A stretch of DNA of 64,000 bases. It comes from Anaerolineales bacterium (GTDB taxonomy: Bacteria; Chloroflexota; Anaerolineae; Anaerolineales; UBA11579). Under the pieces are notes generated by a model that saw nothing but the letters and a program-made list of their open reading frames with translations, was not told the DNA's origin and made no database searches. Shown here piece by piece: positions 17,119 through 25,219 of this stretch. Each line of letters starts with the position of its first letter. Positions within the stretch are counted from its first letter, which is position 1. Location of the stretch: assembly GCA_021463845.1 (NCBI GenBank), contig JAJTXV010000001.1, forward strand, positions 62,001 through 126,000, read 5' to 3'. The position numbers and the translations under genes are program-made.

Positions 17119-17203
17119 GCGGTACGCAGCTGTGCAATCACAGCATGTAGAAGCGTTACTCGGCGAAGCCGAGTAGCTTCTACCGCGCAGCGTAGCTGCG
17201 CAA
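17119..17203. repeat. Nested inverted repeat in the 220-bp gap before flavodoxin
   Basis: GCGGTA/TACCGC outer arms, GTAGAAGC/GCTTCTAC middle arms and ACTCGGC/GCCGAGT inner arms fold into one long imperfect hairpin. It has no T run, so it may be a small dispersed repeat rather than a classical terminator. Nothing else is seen in this gap except the flavodoxin ribosome site. Confidence 0.5.
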
Positions 17204-17337
17204 CCATCAGACGAATTCTTGATAGCAGTTGAACATAGACTTCGCCTGTTGCCCTAGATTCCTGTTCCCAGCGCTCCTACACTAGCGGCGTATTCCAGGG
17301 CGGCTTTACGCTGCCGCCCACATCACACAGGAGCAGC

Positions 17338-17853
17338 ATGGCAACGATTGGTTTATTTTTTGGATCCTCCACTGGCAACACCGAGAACGCCGCTGAGCAA
17401 ATTCAGAAGCTCTTGCAGGCCGCCGGGCATGAGGTCAATCTCCTCAACGTCTATTCTGAATCCGTGCAAAGCATGCAGAACTACGAGTACCTCGTGCTGG
17501 GCATCCCCACCTGGGATATTGGCGAAATACAGGAAGACTGGAAGAACGTGTGGGACGAGCTCGACACCCTTGACCTGGCTGGCAAGAAGGTTGCCGTCTT
17601 CGGCCAGGGTGACCAGCGCGGCTACCCAGCCACCTTCCAGGATTGCATTGGCCTGCTGGCCAAGAAGGCCCGCGAGCGCGGCGCCAGCCTGGTGGGCTTC
17701 ATGTCCACCGATGGCTTCACCTTTGACGAGTCCCTCGGCCTCGAGGACGGCAAGTTCATGGGCCTCTCGCTGGATGACGACAACCAGCGGGACCTCACCG
17801 AAGGCCGCATCGCCGCCTGGGTGCCCCAGGTGATTGCCGAATTCGGCATCTAG
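17338..17853 (+). CDS. Long-chain flavodoxin
   Basis: A small FMN-binding electron carrier. The phosphate-binding loop is GSSTGNTEN (residues 9-17). The FMN-stacking loops are PTWDIGEIQEDW (Trp near 59) and FGQGDQRGYPATF (near 95-107). At 171 residues and with the extra loop it belongs to the long-chain class, like FldA. AGGAG precedes the ATG by 5 nt. It stands alone between a foldback repeat and a shared terminator. The electron partner is not encoded nearby. Confidence 0.92.
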   Translation: MATIGLFFGSSTGNTENAAEQIQKLLQAAGHEVNLLNVYSESVQSMQNYEYLVLGIPTWDIGEIQEDWKNVWDELDTLDLAGKKVAVFGQGDQRGYPATFQDCIGLLAKKARERGASLVGFMSTDGFTFDESLGLEDGKFMGLSLDDDNQRDLTEGRIAAWVPQVIAEFGI

Positions 17854-17862
17854 GTTCCTTCC

Positions 17863-17904
17863 GTCATTGCGAGACGCAGGCTTGCCTGCGCACGAAGCAA
17901 TCCC
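17863..17904. repeat. dispersed palindromic repeat, copy 2
   Basis: GTCATTGCGAG opens and GAAGCAATCCC closes the unit, enclosing a hairpin GCAGG-CTT-GCCTGC. It is nearly identical over about 40 bp to the copy at 24704. Confidence 0.7.
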
Positions 17905-17917
17905 CAAGCCAGAAAGC

Positions 17918-17949
17918 AAAAAAACGCCAGCATTCGCTGGCGTTTTTAT
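17918..17949. terminator. bidirectional terminator between flavodoxin and the zinc peptidase gene
   Basis: AAAAACGCCAGC pairs with GCTGGCGTTTTT around ATTC, with A run before and T run after. Two convergent genes meet here. Confidence 0.9.
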
Positions 17950-17965
17950 TTGTATTCCAAGCAGG

Positions 17966-18658
17966 CTAGCTGTTACGCCGCCCCATGCCCATCACTAGCG
18001 AGGCATAGTACAGCAGCTGCATCACCGCCGTGAACAGCGCGGCCACATAGGTCAGCGCGGCCGCGTTGAGCACATTGTTCACGCCAGCCTGCTCCTCCTG
18101 GCTGGTGATGATGCCCGCGTCCATCAGCAGGCGCCGAGCGCGGGTCGAAGCGTCGAACTCGACCGGCAGGGTAGCCAGGGCGAACACGGCGCCGCCGGCG
18201 AACACGATCACACCCAGCCAGGCCAGCTCGGTGAAGTTGAGCGCAAAGCCGGCCATCAGCAGGATCCAGCCCAGCCACGAGCCGATGTTGACCATCGGCA
18301 CCAGGGCGGCCCGCAGGCGCAGCGGGCCGTAGTCCTCGCGGTCCTGCATGGCGTGCCCCAGCTCGTGGGCCGCAATGGCCAGCGCCGCCACCGAGGGGCT
18401 CTGCGCCACACCCTGCGACAGGCGCAGCGTCTTGCTGCGCGGGTCGTAATGATCGCTCAGGCGGCCGGCCACTTGCTCGATGCTCACGTTCAGCCCGCCG
18501 CGCTGGGCCAGCTTCTGAGCCGCCTGGGCGCCGGTCAGCCCGCTGCGGGCTGCTACCCGGCTCCAGCGGCCATAGGCTGAGTTCACATACCATTGCGCCA
18601 GCATCATGGCCAGGAAGGCTGGCAGCATGTAAATAAAGTATCCAGAGTTAAAGAACAT
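17966..18658 (-). CDS. Membrane zinc metallopeptidase (Zn_peptidase_2 / YugP-like)
   Basis: An intramembrane or membrane-anchored protease. An N-terminal hydrophobic segment (residues 8-22) precedes a conserved central region with zinc motif HELGH (98-102) in AIAAHELGHAMQ. Two or three hydrophobic segments occupy 115-165, followed by a DxG-like AGIITSQEEQ stretch and a last hydrophobic C-terminal segment. The 230-residue length matches PF04298. AGGAGG lies 6 nt before the ATG. It is the last gene of a minus-strand run starting at the GT4 gene and lies 20 nt after the CtpA-type protease, suggesting a shared envelope role. Its target is unknown. Confidence 0.88.
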   Translation of the reverse strand: MFFNSGYFIYMLPAFLAMMLAQWYVNSAYGRWSRVAARSGLTGAQAAQKLAQRGGLNVSIEQVAGRLSDHYDPRSKTLRLSQGVAQSPSVAALAIAAHELGHAMQDREDYGPLRLRAALVPMVNIGSWLGWILLMAGFALNFTELAWLGVIVFAGGAVFALATLPVEFDASTRARRLLMDAGIITSQEEQAGVNNVLNAAALTYVAALFTAVMQLLYYASLVMGMGRRNS

Positions 18659-18678
18659 CTATCCTCCTAAGGTTCAGC

Positions 18679-20154
18679 TTAGTTGCCGCTTAGCAGGCGG
18701 ATGGCTTCATCCAACTGCGGGTCACGCCCGGCGTCCACATCTTCTTGGGTCAGCGGCACTACATAGTCCGGCTCCAGCCCCAGGCCGTGGATCTGGCGCC
18801 CGTCGGGCGTCAGCCAGCGGGCGATGGTCACGCGCAGCGCGCCCTGGTCGTCCGAGAGCATGCGCGTGATCTGCACCGAGCCCTTGCCGAAGGTGGTTTC
18901 GCCCACCAGCGGGGCGCGGCCGTAGTCTTGCAGGGCGCCCGCCAGGATCTCGGACGCGGATGCCGAGCCGGGATTCACCAGCACCACCATCGGGATCTCA
19001 GTCGCCACTCCGCCGCCCTCTACTTCATAGGTATAGCGCGAGCCGTCGTTGTAGTCCTCCAACAGCACCACGCCATCTGTCAAAAATTGTGAGGTGATCT
19101 CAACCGCCGTGTCCAGGTAGCCACCGCCGTTGTTGCGCAGGTCGACGATCAGGCCGCTGGGGTTCTGCGCCAGCAGTTCTTCCAAGGCCACTTGCATGTC
19201 CCGCCCCGAGTCGGCGCCGAAGGTGAACAGCTGCACATAGGCAATGTTGCCTTCCAGCATTTCGCTTTCTACGCTCGGCACAATGATGCGGCTGCGTACG
19301 ATCGTAACGTCAAAGGGCTCCTCGCCCTCGCGGCCGATCGTCAGCGTGACCGGCGTGCCGGCCGGGCCAAGAATGCGGTTGACCGCCAGTGAACTGTCAA
19401 TTTTGCTCATGTCCTCGCCGTCGATGGCCAGCACCTGGTCGCCCGGGCGCAGGCCGGCGGCTTCCGCCGGCGAGCCTTCCATCGGCGCAATGATCACCAC
19501 GAACTCGCCGCCGGTGTCCACCCAGGCGCCGATGCCTTCATAGTTGCCCTGCAGCTCCAGGTCGGCCTGGAACAGCTGCACCGGGTCCATGAAGCCGGTG
19601 TGCTGGTCGCCCATGGCGGCCACCGCACCGTGCAACGCGTCGCGCATCAGCTGCTCGTAGCTGGTGTCCAGCTCCACGCCACTGTACTGCACCTGGCGCC
19701 AGGTCTCCCAGAAGGGCAGCATGGCATCGTACAACGCCTCGGGCGTGTTGGCCTCATCGGCCAGTTGGCTGGCGCTGGGGGCGTCTGCAGCCGGGGTCAG
19801 CTCCGCCAGGTTCACTTCCAGCGCTTCCAGGCTGGCTTTCAAGCCGTCGTGCGCCCCTTGGGCGAACAGGGTGTCATTTACCGGCTGGTCGTAGAAGTCC
19901 TGGTGCAGAATGTCGTTGACCTCCCACACCGGGTTGAACAGCCGTCCCAGCTCCACGCTGCTGCCAACCGGGGTCTGTACCTCCGGCCCGGCCGGGGTGG
20001 GGCTCTCGTCCAGCAATGATTGCGGGTCACTCAATACTTGGGTGATCTCGTCCCGCAAAGTCCAGCCAAACATGGCAACACTGGCTACGCAAATGCACAT
20101 AGCAACCAGAATCAAAGCCACAAGAATGGCTACAAGCGGTTTATTTGATTTCAT
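18679..20154 (-). CDS. C-terminal processing peptidase (CtpA/S41A family)
   Basis: A secreted or membrane-tethered serine protease. Residues 8-30 are a signal anchor. Low-complexity Pro/Thr text follows to about 65. A PDZ domain near 200-290 contains GIGAWVDTGGEFVVI and GLRPGDQVLAIDG. The S41 core carries GLIVDLRNNGGGYLD, the catalytic Ser region NPGSASASEILAGAL and the Lys in TFGKGSVQ, the Ser-Lys dyad of CtpA. It ends GLEPDYVVPL as in other CtpA proteins. The length of 491 is normal. The small membrane protein gene lies 84 nt upstream. Confidence 0.92.
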   Translation of the reverse strand: MKSNKPLVAILVALILVAMCICVASVAMFGWTLRDEITQVLSDPQSLLDESPTPAGPEVQTPVGSSVELGRLFNPVWEVNDILHQDFYDQPVNDTLFAQGAHDGLKASLEALEVNLAELTPAADAPSASQLADEANTPEALYDAMLPFWETWRQVQYSGVELDTSYEQLMRDALHGAVAAMGDQHTGFMDPVQLFQADLELQGNYEGIGAWVDTGGEFVVIIAPMEGSPAEAAGLRPGDQVLAIDGEDMSKIDSSLAVNRILGPAGTPVTLTIGREGEEPFDVTIVRSRIIVPSVESEMLEGNIAYVQLFTFGADSGRDMQVALEELLAQNPSGLIVDLRNNGGGYLDTAVEITSQFLTDGVVLLEDYNDGSRYTYEVEGGGVATEIPMVVLVNPGSASASEILAGALQDYGRAPLVGETTFGKGSVQITRMLSDDQGALRVTIARWLTPDGRQIHGLGLEPDYVVPLTQEDVDAGRDPQLDEAIRLLSGN

Positions 20155-20238
20155 AGGATGGTCCGTTCTGATGGATGGCGAATAAGTTTGTCAATTTGGG
20201 TAAGCGTATCACGGGCGGATTAGAGCGGTATAAACATT

Positions 20239-20454
20239 TCACTCGTCTTTCTTCAAGGCCTCCACCTTGCGGGCCAGCTCTTCCATCTGCTCGTCGCCGG
20301 GTTTCCACGGGTCGCGGGCATCTTTGATGATCTTCTTGGCGATCTCGATCTGGCCGACTGCATTGCCGCGCCGCGCCCCGGCATACAGCACCGCCAAAAT
20401 GCCCACTGCCACGAACAGCGTCAGGCAAATGATGACGATGGCGCGCTCACCCAT
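20239..20454 (-). CDS. Small single-span membrane protein
   Basis: A 71-residue protein with one N-terminal membrane segment (residues 4-26, IVIICLTLFVAVGILAVLYA) and a charged amphipathic tail (IAKKIIKDARDPWKPGDEQ, ending ALKKDE), probably cytoplasmic. I recognise no family. Its ATG overlaps the last 8 bases of the HAD gene, so translation is probably coupled. Codon third positions are G/C-rich like its neighbours, supporting a real gene. It sits before CtpA, so an accessory envelope role is possible but only a guess. Confidence 0.65.
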   Translation of the reverse strand: MGERAIVIICLTLFVAVGILAVLYAGARRGNAVGQIEIAKKIIKDARDPWKPGDEQMEELARKVEALKKDE

Positions 20455-21097
20455 GCGGCAATTCTACCAGCGCGGGCATCGCCTCGATCAGCTGCTCCAC
20501 CCGGGCAATGCTTACGTCCGCGGCCGGGTCCGGCTCCCCGCTGCCCACCAGCGCCGTAGACGCGCCCAGCTGTTTCGCCGCCGCTAGGTTCACCGGCATA
20601 TCGTCCACGAACAGCGCCTGGCTGGCCGCCGTTCCGCTGCGCTCGAAGGCCAGCTGGTAGGCAAACGGGTGCGGCTTGCTGTGGAACTGCATCTCGCGCA
20701 CATCCAGAATGCCTGCAAAGTGCCGCTCCACGCCTAATGCCCGCAGCACCCGCTCGGCGTGATAGCTGGCCGAATTGGTGAAGATGTACTTGGTCTGCGG
20801 CAGCTGGCTTAGCAGGGCATCCAGCGCCGGGTTGGGGGCGATCAGCTGCTCGATCGGCAGCTCATGCGTGTAGCGCAGGTAGGCTTCCGCATCAATGGCG
20901 TAGTGGGTCTGCAACCCGCGCAGCGAGGTGCCATAGGTCTTGAGGTACAACTCACGGATCGGCTGTACTTCCGCTTCGGGGATGCCGACCACTTCATGCA
21001 TGTACTGGGCGATGCGCCCACGCAATGCGTCCCACACCCCACTGTCCTTGGGATACAGAGTGTCGTCCAGATCAAAGAATATAGTCCGAATAGGCAT
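20447..21097 (-). CDS. HAD-family hydrolase, pyrimidine 5'-nucleotidase-like
   Basis: A cytoplasmic phosphatase of the haloacid dehalogenase superfamily. Motif I is FFDLDDTLYP (Asp9 and Asp11). Motif II is FTNSASYHAERVL, where Asn replaces the more frequent Gly, typical of the SDT1/PHM8-like pyrimidine nucleotidase group. Motif III is the Lys in HSKPHPFAYQ, and motif IV is LFVDDMPVNL. The cap is helical (residues 20-95). The length of 216 fits. It is 19 nt downstream of the GT4 gene and overlaps the next small gene. Substrate assignment to pyrimidine nucleotides is by subfamily resemblance only. Confidence 0.85.
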   Translation of the reverse strand: MPIRTIFFDLDDTLYPKDSGVWDALRGRIAQYMHEVVGIPEAEVQPIRELYLKTYGTSLRGLQTHYAIDAEAYLRYTHELPIEQLIAPNPALDALLSQLPQTKYIFTNSASYHAERVLRALGVERHFAGILDVREMQFHSKPHPFAYQLAFERSGTAASQALFVDDMPVNLAAAKQLGASTALVGSGEPDPAADVSIARVEQLIEAMPALVELPHG

Positions 21098-21116
21098 AGA
21101 TGCGGTCGTAACGGCG

Positions 21117-22292
21117 CTACTTGCGCGGGCGGCGAATGCTGGGCAGATGAAAGTCCACCATGTCGCGCGGTGCGCGGCGCGGCAGCTTCAGCGCTTTGTC
21201 ATACTGTGCAAACAGCGTATCGAACGAGTTTTGCCAGCTCTGCGTTTGGGCTTTCTTGTAGCCGGCCTGGCCCATCTGTTTCAGCAGGGCCGGGTCGCTC
21301 GCCAGCTTCTTGACCGCCTTGAACAAGCGCTCCGGGCTCTCGGAGGGATACTGCAGGCCGGTCTTGCCATTGTCCACCAGGTCCACCACGCCGCCGGAGT
21401 TGGGCGCGATCACTGGCAGGCCCGATGCCATCGCTTCGACGACCACGTTTCCGTAAGTCTCCTCGGCCCCTGTGAACACGAACAGGTCGCCGGAGGCATA
21501 CGCCTGCGCCAGGTTTTCGCCGCGCAGATAGCCGGTGAACACGGTTGGCGTGTTTTTGAACACGCGCTCCAGCCGTTTGCGGTCTGGCCCGTCGCCCACG
21601 ATTGCCAGGCGCAGCCCGGGAATATCCCGAGCGATCGGCAGCAGCAGGTCCACCCGCTTCTCGCGTGATAGGCGGCTGACAAATATCGCCAGCACCTTGC
21701 CTTCCTCGCCGCCGGTCAGTTTCTTGCGCCATTGGGCGGTGCGTTTCTTGGGCGAGAAACGCTCCAGGTCCACGCCGCCCGGCCAGACTGTCAGCCGCTT
21801 GAAGCCCTTGGCGACCAGCTGCTTGCGCGTAAAGTTGGAGGGCACCAGGTTGATGTCAGCCCGGTTGTGAATGAACTTGTAGAACTGGAATACCGGCTCA
21901 GACACCACGCCCATCTTCCAGCGCCGGGCAAATCCGGAAACATCCGTCTGGTACGAGGCCACTACCGGGATGGAATTCTTCAGCGCCACCCGCAACCCGG
22001 CGATCCCCAACGAGGTCGGGTTCACCAGGTGGATGAGGTCGGGCTTGAAGGCCAGCACCTTCTTCTCCACCCGCGCCACCGGGGTGGCGATGCGCAGCTC
22101 CGGGTAGAACGGGGTCTTCATGCTGCGGTGGCGCGAGATGGGAGTGGCCGCATAGTGCTCGATCGAGCCGCTGGGGGCGAACAGCATGCTCTCATGCCCC
22201 TGTTCCTCTAAATAGTCGAACAGCTGCAGCAGGGTAACAACAATGCCGTCAATTTTGGGCAGGAACGTTTCCGTAAAATAGGCAATTCGCAT
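21117..22292 (-). CDS. GT4 family glycosyltransferase (mannosyltransferase-like)
   Basis: A GT-B fold retaining glycosyltransferase. The N-terminal domain begins MRIAYFTETFLPKIDGIV, the pattern of the MgtA/PimB-like group, with KIDGIV forming the acceptor loop. Middle text includes VASYQTDVSGFA and VWPGGVDLERFSP. The C-terminal domain carries FVSRLSREKRVDLLL, GDGPDRKRLE and the sugar-nucleotide E-x7-E motif in EETYGNVVVEAMASG. The 391-residue length is typical. Relatives add mannose or glucose to lipids such as diacylglycerol or phosphatidylinositol. It heads a minus-strand run. Confidence 0.9.
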   Translation of the reverse strand: MRIAYFTETFLPKIDGIVVTLLQLFDYLEEQGHESMLFAPSGSIEHYAATPISRHRSMKTPFYPELRIATPVARVEKKVLAFKPDLIHLVNPTSLGIAGLRVALKNSIPVVASYQTDVSGFARRWKMGVVSEPVFQFYKFIHNRADINLVPSNFTRKQLVAKGFKRLTVWPGGVDLERFSPKKRTAQWRKKLTGGEEGKVLAIFVSRLSREKRVDLLLPIARDIPGLRLAIVGDGPDRKRLERVFKNTPTVFTGYLRGENLAQAYASGDLFVFTGAEETYGNVVVEAMASGLPVIAPNSGGVVDLVDNGKTGLQYPSESPERLFKAVKKLASDPALLKQMGQAGYKKAQTQSWQNSFDTLFAQYDKALKLPRRAPRDMVDFHLPSIRRPRK

Positions 22293-22377
22293 GGTTGAGC
22301 CGCTCGCAGAGAGAGGGCCGCGCTCAGCGGCCCTGATTTCCTAATTCTACTCGGCTTCTGCCCCGAGCCTTTGCGGC

Positions 22378-23295
22378 CTAGTGTGCGTGGGCATGGGCCT
22401 CGACTGCATTCATGCAGTCGTTTGGCCCATATTCGATCTCGATCGTGGTGTGCACCAGATTGCGGTTCTTCAACAGCTCGCGGATCTGGTTGCGCAGCCC
22501 GATCACCGCCCGCCGCTCGGTCTTTTCTTCGACCATCACGTGCAGGGTCAATACGTGGCTCTCGCCCTCCAGTGACCAGGCGTGCAGGTGGTGAGTTGAC
22601 AGCACCCCCGGCAGCGCCTGCACCTGCTTGCTGATCTCATCCAGGTTGATCTGCTCTGGCACCGCTTGCAGGAACAGCTTGACCGTCTTGCCCAGGTTGC
22701 GCACCACGTTGTAGAGGATGTATAGCGAGATAAGGATCGAGAGGATCGGATCCAGAATGGGGGCGTCCACCAGCATCATCACGATACTGGCGATCAGCAC
22801 GGCGGCCCAGCCCAGCACGTCTTCGATCAGGTGCCAGGAGATGACCCGCGCATTCATTGACTCTTCGTTCTTCAAACGCAGCGCCGCCACCCCGTTGATG
22901 GCGATGCCCAGCACCGCCATCAAGGCCATGCCGGGCGCGTGGGTCTCTTCCGGGTTCATCAGGCGCGGCACCGCCTGGAACAGGATCAGCGTGCTGCCCA
23001 CCACCAGGATGATGGTGTTGATCAGCGCGCTGAGCAGCGAGAAGCGGCGATAGCCATAGGTATATTGGGCGTCTTCCTCTTTGCGGGAATACTTCTCCAA
23101 GTACCAGCCCATCCCCAACGACATGGCGTCGCCAAAGTCGTGCAACGCATCCGTAAGGATGGCCAGGCTGTTGGTCAGTAGCCCGCCGATGATCTCGGCG
23201 ACTGCGAAGCCCAGGTTGAGCAGAAATGCGGTGCGAATGTTTTGAGTTGAGCCGTGATGGTGGTGATGGCTGTGGTCGTGATGCTGGTGGGTCAT
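22378..23295 (-). CDS. Cation diffusion facilitator, zinc-type (ZitB/CzcD-like)
   Basis: A membrane antiporter that exports divalent metal, most probably Zn2+. It has a His-rich start (MTHQHHDHSHHHHHG), six membrane segments and a cytoplasmic ferredoxin-like domain ending AHAHAH. The transport site reads DALHDFGD in TM2 and HLIEDVLGW in TM5, both HxxxD as in zinc CDFs rather than the DxxxD of manganese CDFs. The His-rich ends may bind incoming metal. The start codon overlaps the stop of the upstream metalloregulator by four bases, so the two are coexpressed. Confidence 0.92.
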   Translation of the reverse strand: MTHQHHDHSHHHHHGSTQNIRTAFLLNLGFAVAEIIGGLLTNSLAILTDALHDFGDAMSLGMGWYLEKYSRKEEDAQYTYGYRRFSLLSALINTIILVVGSTLILFQAVPRLMNPEETHAPGMALMAVLGIAINGVAALRLKNEESMNARVISWHLIEDVLGWAAVLIASIVMMLVDAPILDPILSILISLYILYNVVRNLGKTVKLFLQAVPEQINLDEISKQVQALPGVLSTHHLHAWSLEGESHVLTLHVMVEEKTERRAVIGLRNQIRELLKNRNLVHTTIEIEYGPNDCMNAVEAHAHAH

Positions 23296-23987
23296 AGAGT
23301 CTCTACGTATACCTGGCTGGTGATGCGCGGCCCCAGCACGATCTCTTCTTTGCGCCCGCGCAGCTTCACATGCAGGTTGCCGTCAAATTCTGAATAGGCC
23401 GTCACCGTCAGCTCGGCGCTGGGCACCACGCCCAGCTCGCTCAGGTGAAGTAGCAGATCGGCCACACTGTCACGCACTCGCGTCACGCGTGCCCGCTGCC
23501 CGGTGCGCAGGGCGCTCAGCGGCGTCTCGTCGCTTTCGGGCAGGCTCAAGTCCATACGCGGGATCGGGTCGCCGTGCGGGTCGTGGCGCGGGTCGCCCAG
23601 CGCATCGGCGATGCGCTGCTCGAACTGCTCGCTGATCACGTGCTCCAGCCGGTCGGCTTCCTCGTGCACTTCGTGCCACTCGTAGCCCAGGATCTGGTGC
23701 AGGAACAGCTCCAGCAGGCGGTGGTGCCGGATCGTCTCCAGTGCCACGCGCTCGCCTTGCTCGGTCAGCAGCACGCCGCGGTGTTTCTGGTACTCCACCA
23801 GGGCGGGCTGCGTACCGGCCAGCTTTTGCAGCATGCCGGTCACTGAGGCTGGCGCCACGTTCAAGTATTCGGCCAGCGCGTTGGTAGAGGCGCGGCCTTC
23901 GCCGCGGGTCAGCTCATAGATCGCCTTGAGATAATCCTCAATGGATTGGGAAAGCGGCTCTTTGGCATTCGCCGCAGGCTTTGGCAT
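23292..23987 (-). CDS. DtxR/MntR-family metal-dependent transcriptional regulator
   Basis: A metal-sensing repressor or activator. Residues 10-75 form the winged-helix domain (SIEDYLKAIYEL, VAPASVTGMLQKL). Residues 80-150 form the dimerisation and metal domain with IRHHRLLELFL, EVHEEADRLEHVIS and GDPRHDPHGDPIP. Residues 165-231 are an SH3-like FeoA domain. In the primary metal site the residue that is Cys in iron-sensing DtxR (C102) is Asp here, which suggests a non-iron metal such as manganese. Coupled with the CDF exporter it probably controls metal efflux. The mRNA may be leaderless. Confidence 0.9.
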   Translation of the reverse strand: MPKPAANAKEPLSQSIEDYLKAIYELTRGEGRASTNALAEYLNVAPASVTGMLQKLAGTQPALVEYQKHRGVLLTEQGERVALETIRHHRLLELFLHQILGYEWHEVHEEADRLEHVISEQFEQRIADALGDPRHDPHGDPIPRMDLSLPESDETPLSALRTGQRARVTRVRDSVADLLLHLSELGVVPSAELTVTAYSEFDGNLHVKLRGRKEEIVLGPRITSQVYVETL

Positions 23988-23995
23988 AACGAAAG

Positions 23996-24001
23996 TGTAT
24001 A
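23996..24001 (-). promoter_or_regulatory. -10-like TATACA, 8 nt before the DtxR-family ATG
   Basis: Read on the minus strand, TATACA is followed by CTTTCGTT and ATG. The 70-bp gap to the divergent gene must contain any operator for the regulator; none could be defined by eye. Confidence 0.45.
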
Positions 24002-24057
24002 CGCCGCATAGAGCAGTGTCAATGCAAATGCTTTATACTGCGATGAGATAACTGAAA

Positions 24058-24696
24058 ATGAATAGCGTTGTCATTTGCCCGTGGTGTGGCACAAACTACT
24101 TAAGTTTCCAGTCCAACTGCAGCAACTGCGGCGGCACCATGCCCGCGCCGGCGCGCACGGCTGCGCCGGCCGCGTCGCAGCCGCGTGCTCGCGGCGAACT
24201 TACCTGGCCGCCATCGCCGCCGCGCAGCATCGCACCCAACTACGTCTGGAAGATCCTGGGGCAGGATGGCTGGGTCATCTCCATGTCCGTCTTTATACTG
24301 CTCGGCGTCATCTTCACTATGGTCGGCGGCGGGCTGACCCTCGGCATCATCACTGCCTTCGTGGGTTTGCCCTTCGTTGGCATGGGGTTGCTCTTCCTGG
24401 GTGGCGCTGGCGCGGTGCTCAATTGGCGCTACCAGCAAGCCGTCCAAACCGTCGAGGTGCTCAAGTCCGGCCGCGCCAAAGAGGGCGAGGTCATCAGCCT
24501 GGAGCCCAATCACAGCGTGCGCATCAATGGCCGCATGCCGTGGACCATTCGCTACCAGTTCACTCTCGACGGTAAGCTCTATGAGGGCAGCACCAGCACC
24601 CTCAATAACCCGCAGCTCACCCATGCCCCCGGCCCTGCTGTGGTGCTGTATCTCCCCGACCATCCCGAAAAGAACCAGCTCTACCCACACCCATAA
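24058..24696 (+). CDS. Zinc-ribbon membrane protein with DUF3592-like C-terminal domain
   Basis: A 212-residue protein. The N-terminus is a zinc ribbon, CPWCGTNYLSFQSNCSNCGG (residues 8-27), followed by a Pro/Ala-rich linker. Two hydrophobic segments cover about 78-98 and 100-125 (VFILLGVIFTMVGGGL, FVGLPFVGMGLLFLGG). The soluble tail (135-212) has VRINGRMPWTIRYQFTLDGKLYEG and VVLYLPDHPEKNQLY, the pattern of DUF3592-like domains. Function is unknown. TATACT lies 18 nt before the ATG and no Shine-Dalgarno sequence is seen. It diverges from the metalloregulator. Confidence 0.75.
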   Translation: MNSVVICPWCGTNYLSFQSNCSNCGGTMPAPARTAAPAASQPRARGELTWPPSPPRSIAPNYVWKILGQDGWVISMSVFILLGVIFTMVGGGLTLGIITAFVGLPFVGMGLLFLGGAGAVLNWRYQQAVQTVEVLKSGRAKEGEVISLEPNHSVRINGRMPWTIRYQFTLDGKLYEGSTSTLNNPQLTHAPGPAVVLYLPDHPEKNQLYPHP

Positions 24697-24703
24697 GTCT
24701 TCC

Positions 24704-24743
24704 GTCGTTGCGAGGCGCAGGTTTGCCTGCGCACGAAGCAATC
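24704..24743. repeat. dispersed palindromic repeat, copy 3
   Basis: GTCGTTGCGAG to GAAGCAATC, with internal GCGCAGG-TTT-GCCTGCGC. About 37 of 40 positions match copy 2 by eye. It follows the stop of the zinc-ribbon protein. Confidence 0.7.
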
Positions 24744-24903
24744 TTTTTTCGATGCTGAATAAAAGCCGCCTGCTAACCGTAGACAATAGTACTTAGCTCC
24801 CCATAACAGCCGAAAAGTGAATCGTGTTAACATCTGCATCTGGCAAACAGTACCAAGTTTGAGGGGCACCCCCGTACGATTTGGAACCTGTAGTCTGAAA
24901 TTT

Positions 24904-24917
24904 GCAAGAAAGGAGTT
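24904..24917 (+). promoter_or_regulatory. conserved csp leader element with distant Shine-Dalgarno sequence
   Basis: GCAAGAAAGGAGTT is identical to the element before the second cold-shock gene. AGGAG ends 13 nt before the ATG in both, longer than the usual 5-9 nt. Confidence 0.6.
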
Positions 24918-24928
24918 CCAAATCCAAC

Positions 24929-25138
24929 ATGGCTGATCGTGAGCAGGGAACCGTGAAGTGGTTCAATGGCTCCAAGGGCTTCGGCTTCATCTCCCGTGAC
25001 GGCGCTGACGACGTTTTCGTCCACTACAGCTCCATTCGCGGCGATGGCTTCCGCAATTTGGAAGAGGGCCAAAAGGTGGAGTTCACCGTGGTCCAGGGCG
25101 ACAAGGGCCTCCAGGCGCAAGACGTTATCGCTCTGTAA
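24929..25138 (+). CDS. Cold-shock domain protein 1
   Basis: A 69-residue single CSD protein that binds single-stranded RNA/DNA and acts as an RNA chaperone. RNP1 is KGFGFISRD (residues 16-24) and RNP2 is DVFVHYS (about 29-35), with the N-terminal [13 protein letters not shown]. The ATG at 24929 was chosen because [12 protein letters not shown] aligns with the paralogue [12 protein letters not shown]; an ATG nine codons earlier would overlap the ribosome-binding region. A long leader precedes it, as is usual for csp genes. One Tyr replaces the more usual Phe in RNP2 (VHYS). Confidence 0.93.
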   Translation: MADREQGTVKWFNGSKGFGFISRDGADDVFVHYSSIRGDGFRNLEEGQKVEFTVVQGDKGLQAQDVIAL

Positions 25139-25156
25139 TCATCAGAACGAAACTAA

Positions 25157-25190
25157 AAAGCTCCGGCATTTTGCCGGAGCTTTCAGTTTA
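25157..25190 (+). terminator. terminator of cold-shock gene 1
   Basis: AAAGCTCCGGCA and its complement around TTT, followed by a broken T run (TTTCAGTTT). It faces the end of the lipoprotein gene on the other strand. Confidence 0.75.
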
Positions 25191-25219
25191 AGTTCTGCGC
25201 AGCTGCCGAAGGCAGCGTA

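Noticed and set aside
20447-20460. A TAGAAT -10 element 6 nt before the small membrane protein ATG
   Set aside because: It lies in the coding end of the HAD gene (codons GTA GAA TTG), and the genes overlap in one operon, so it is probably chance.
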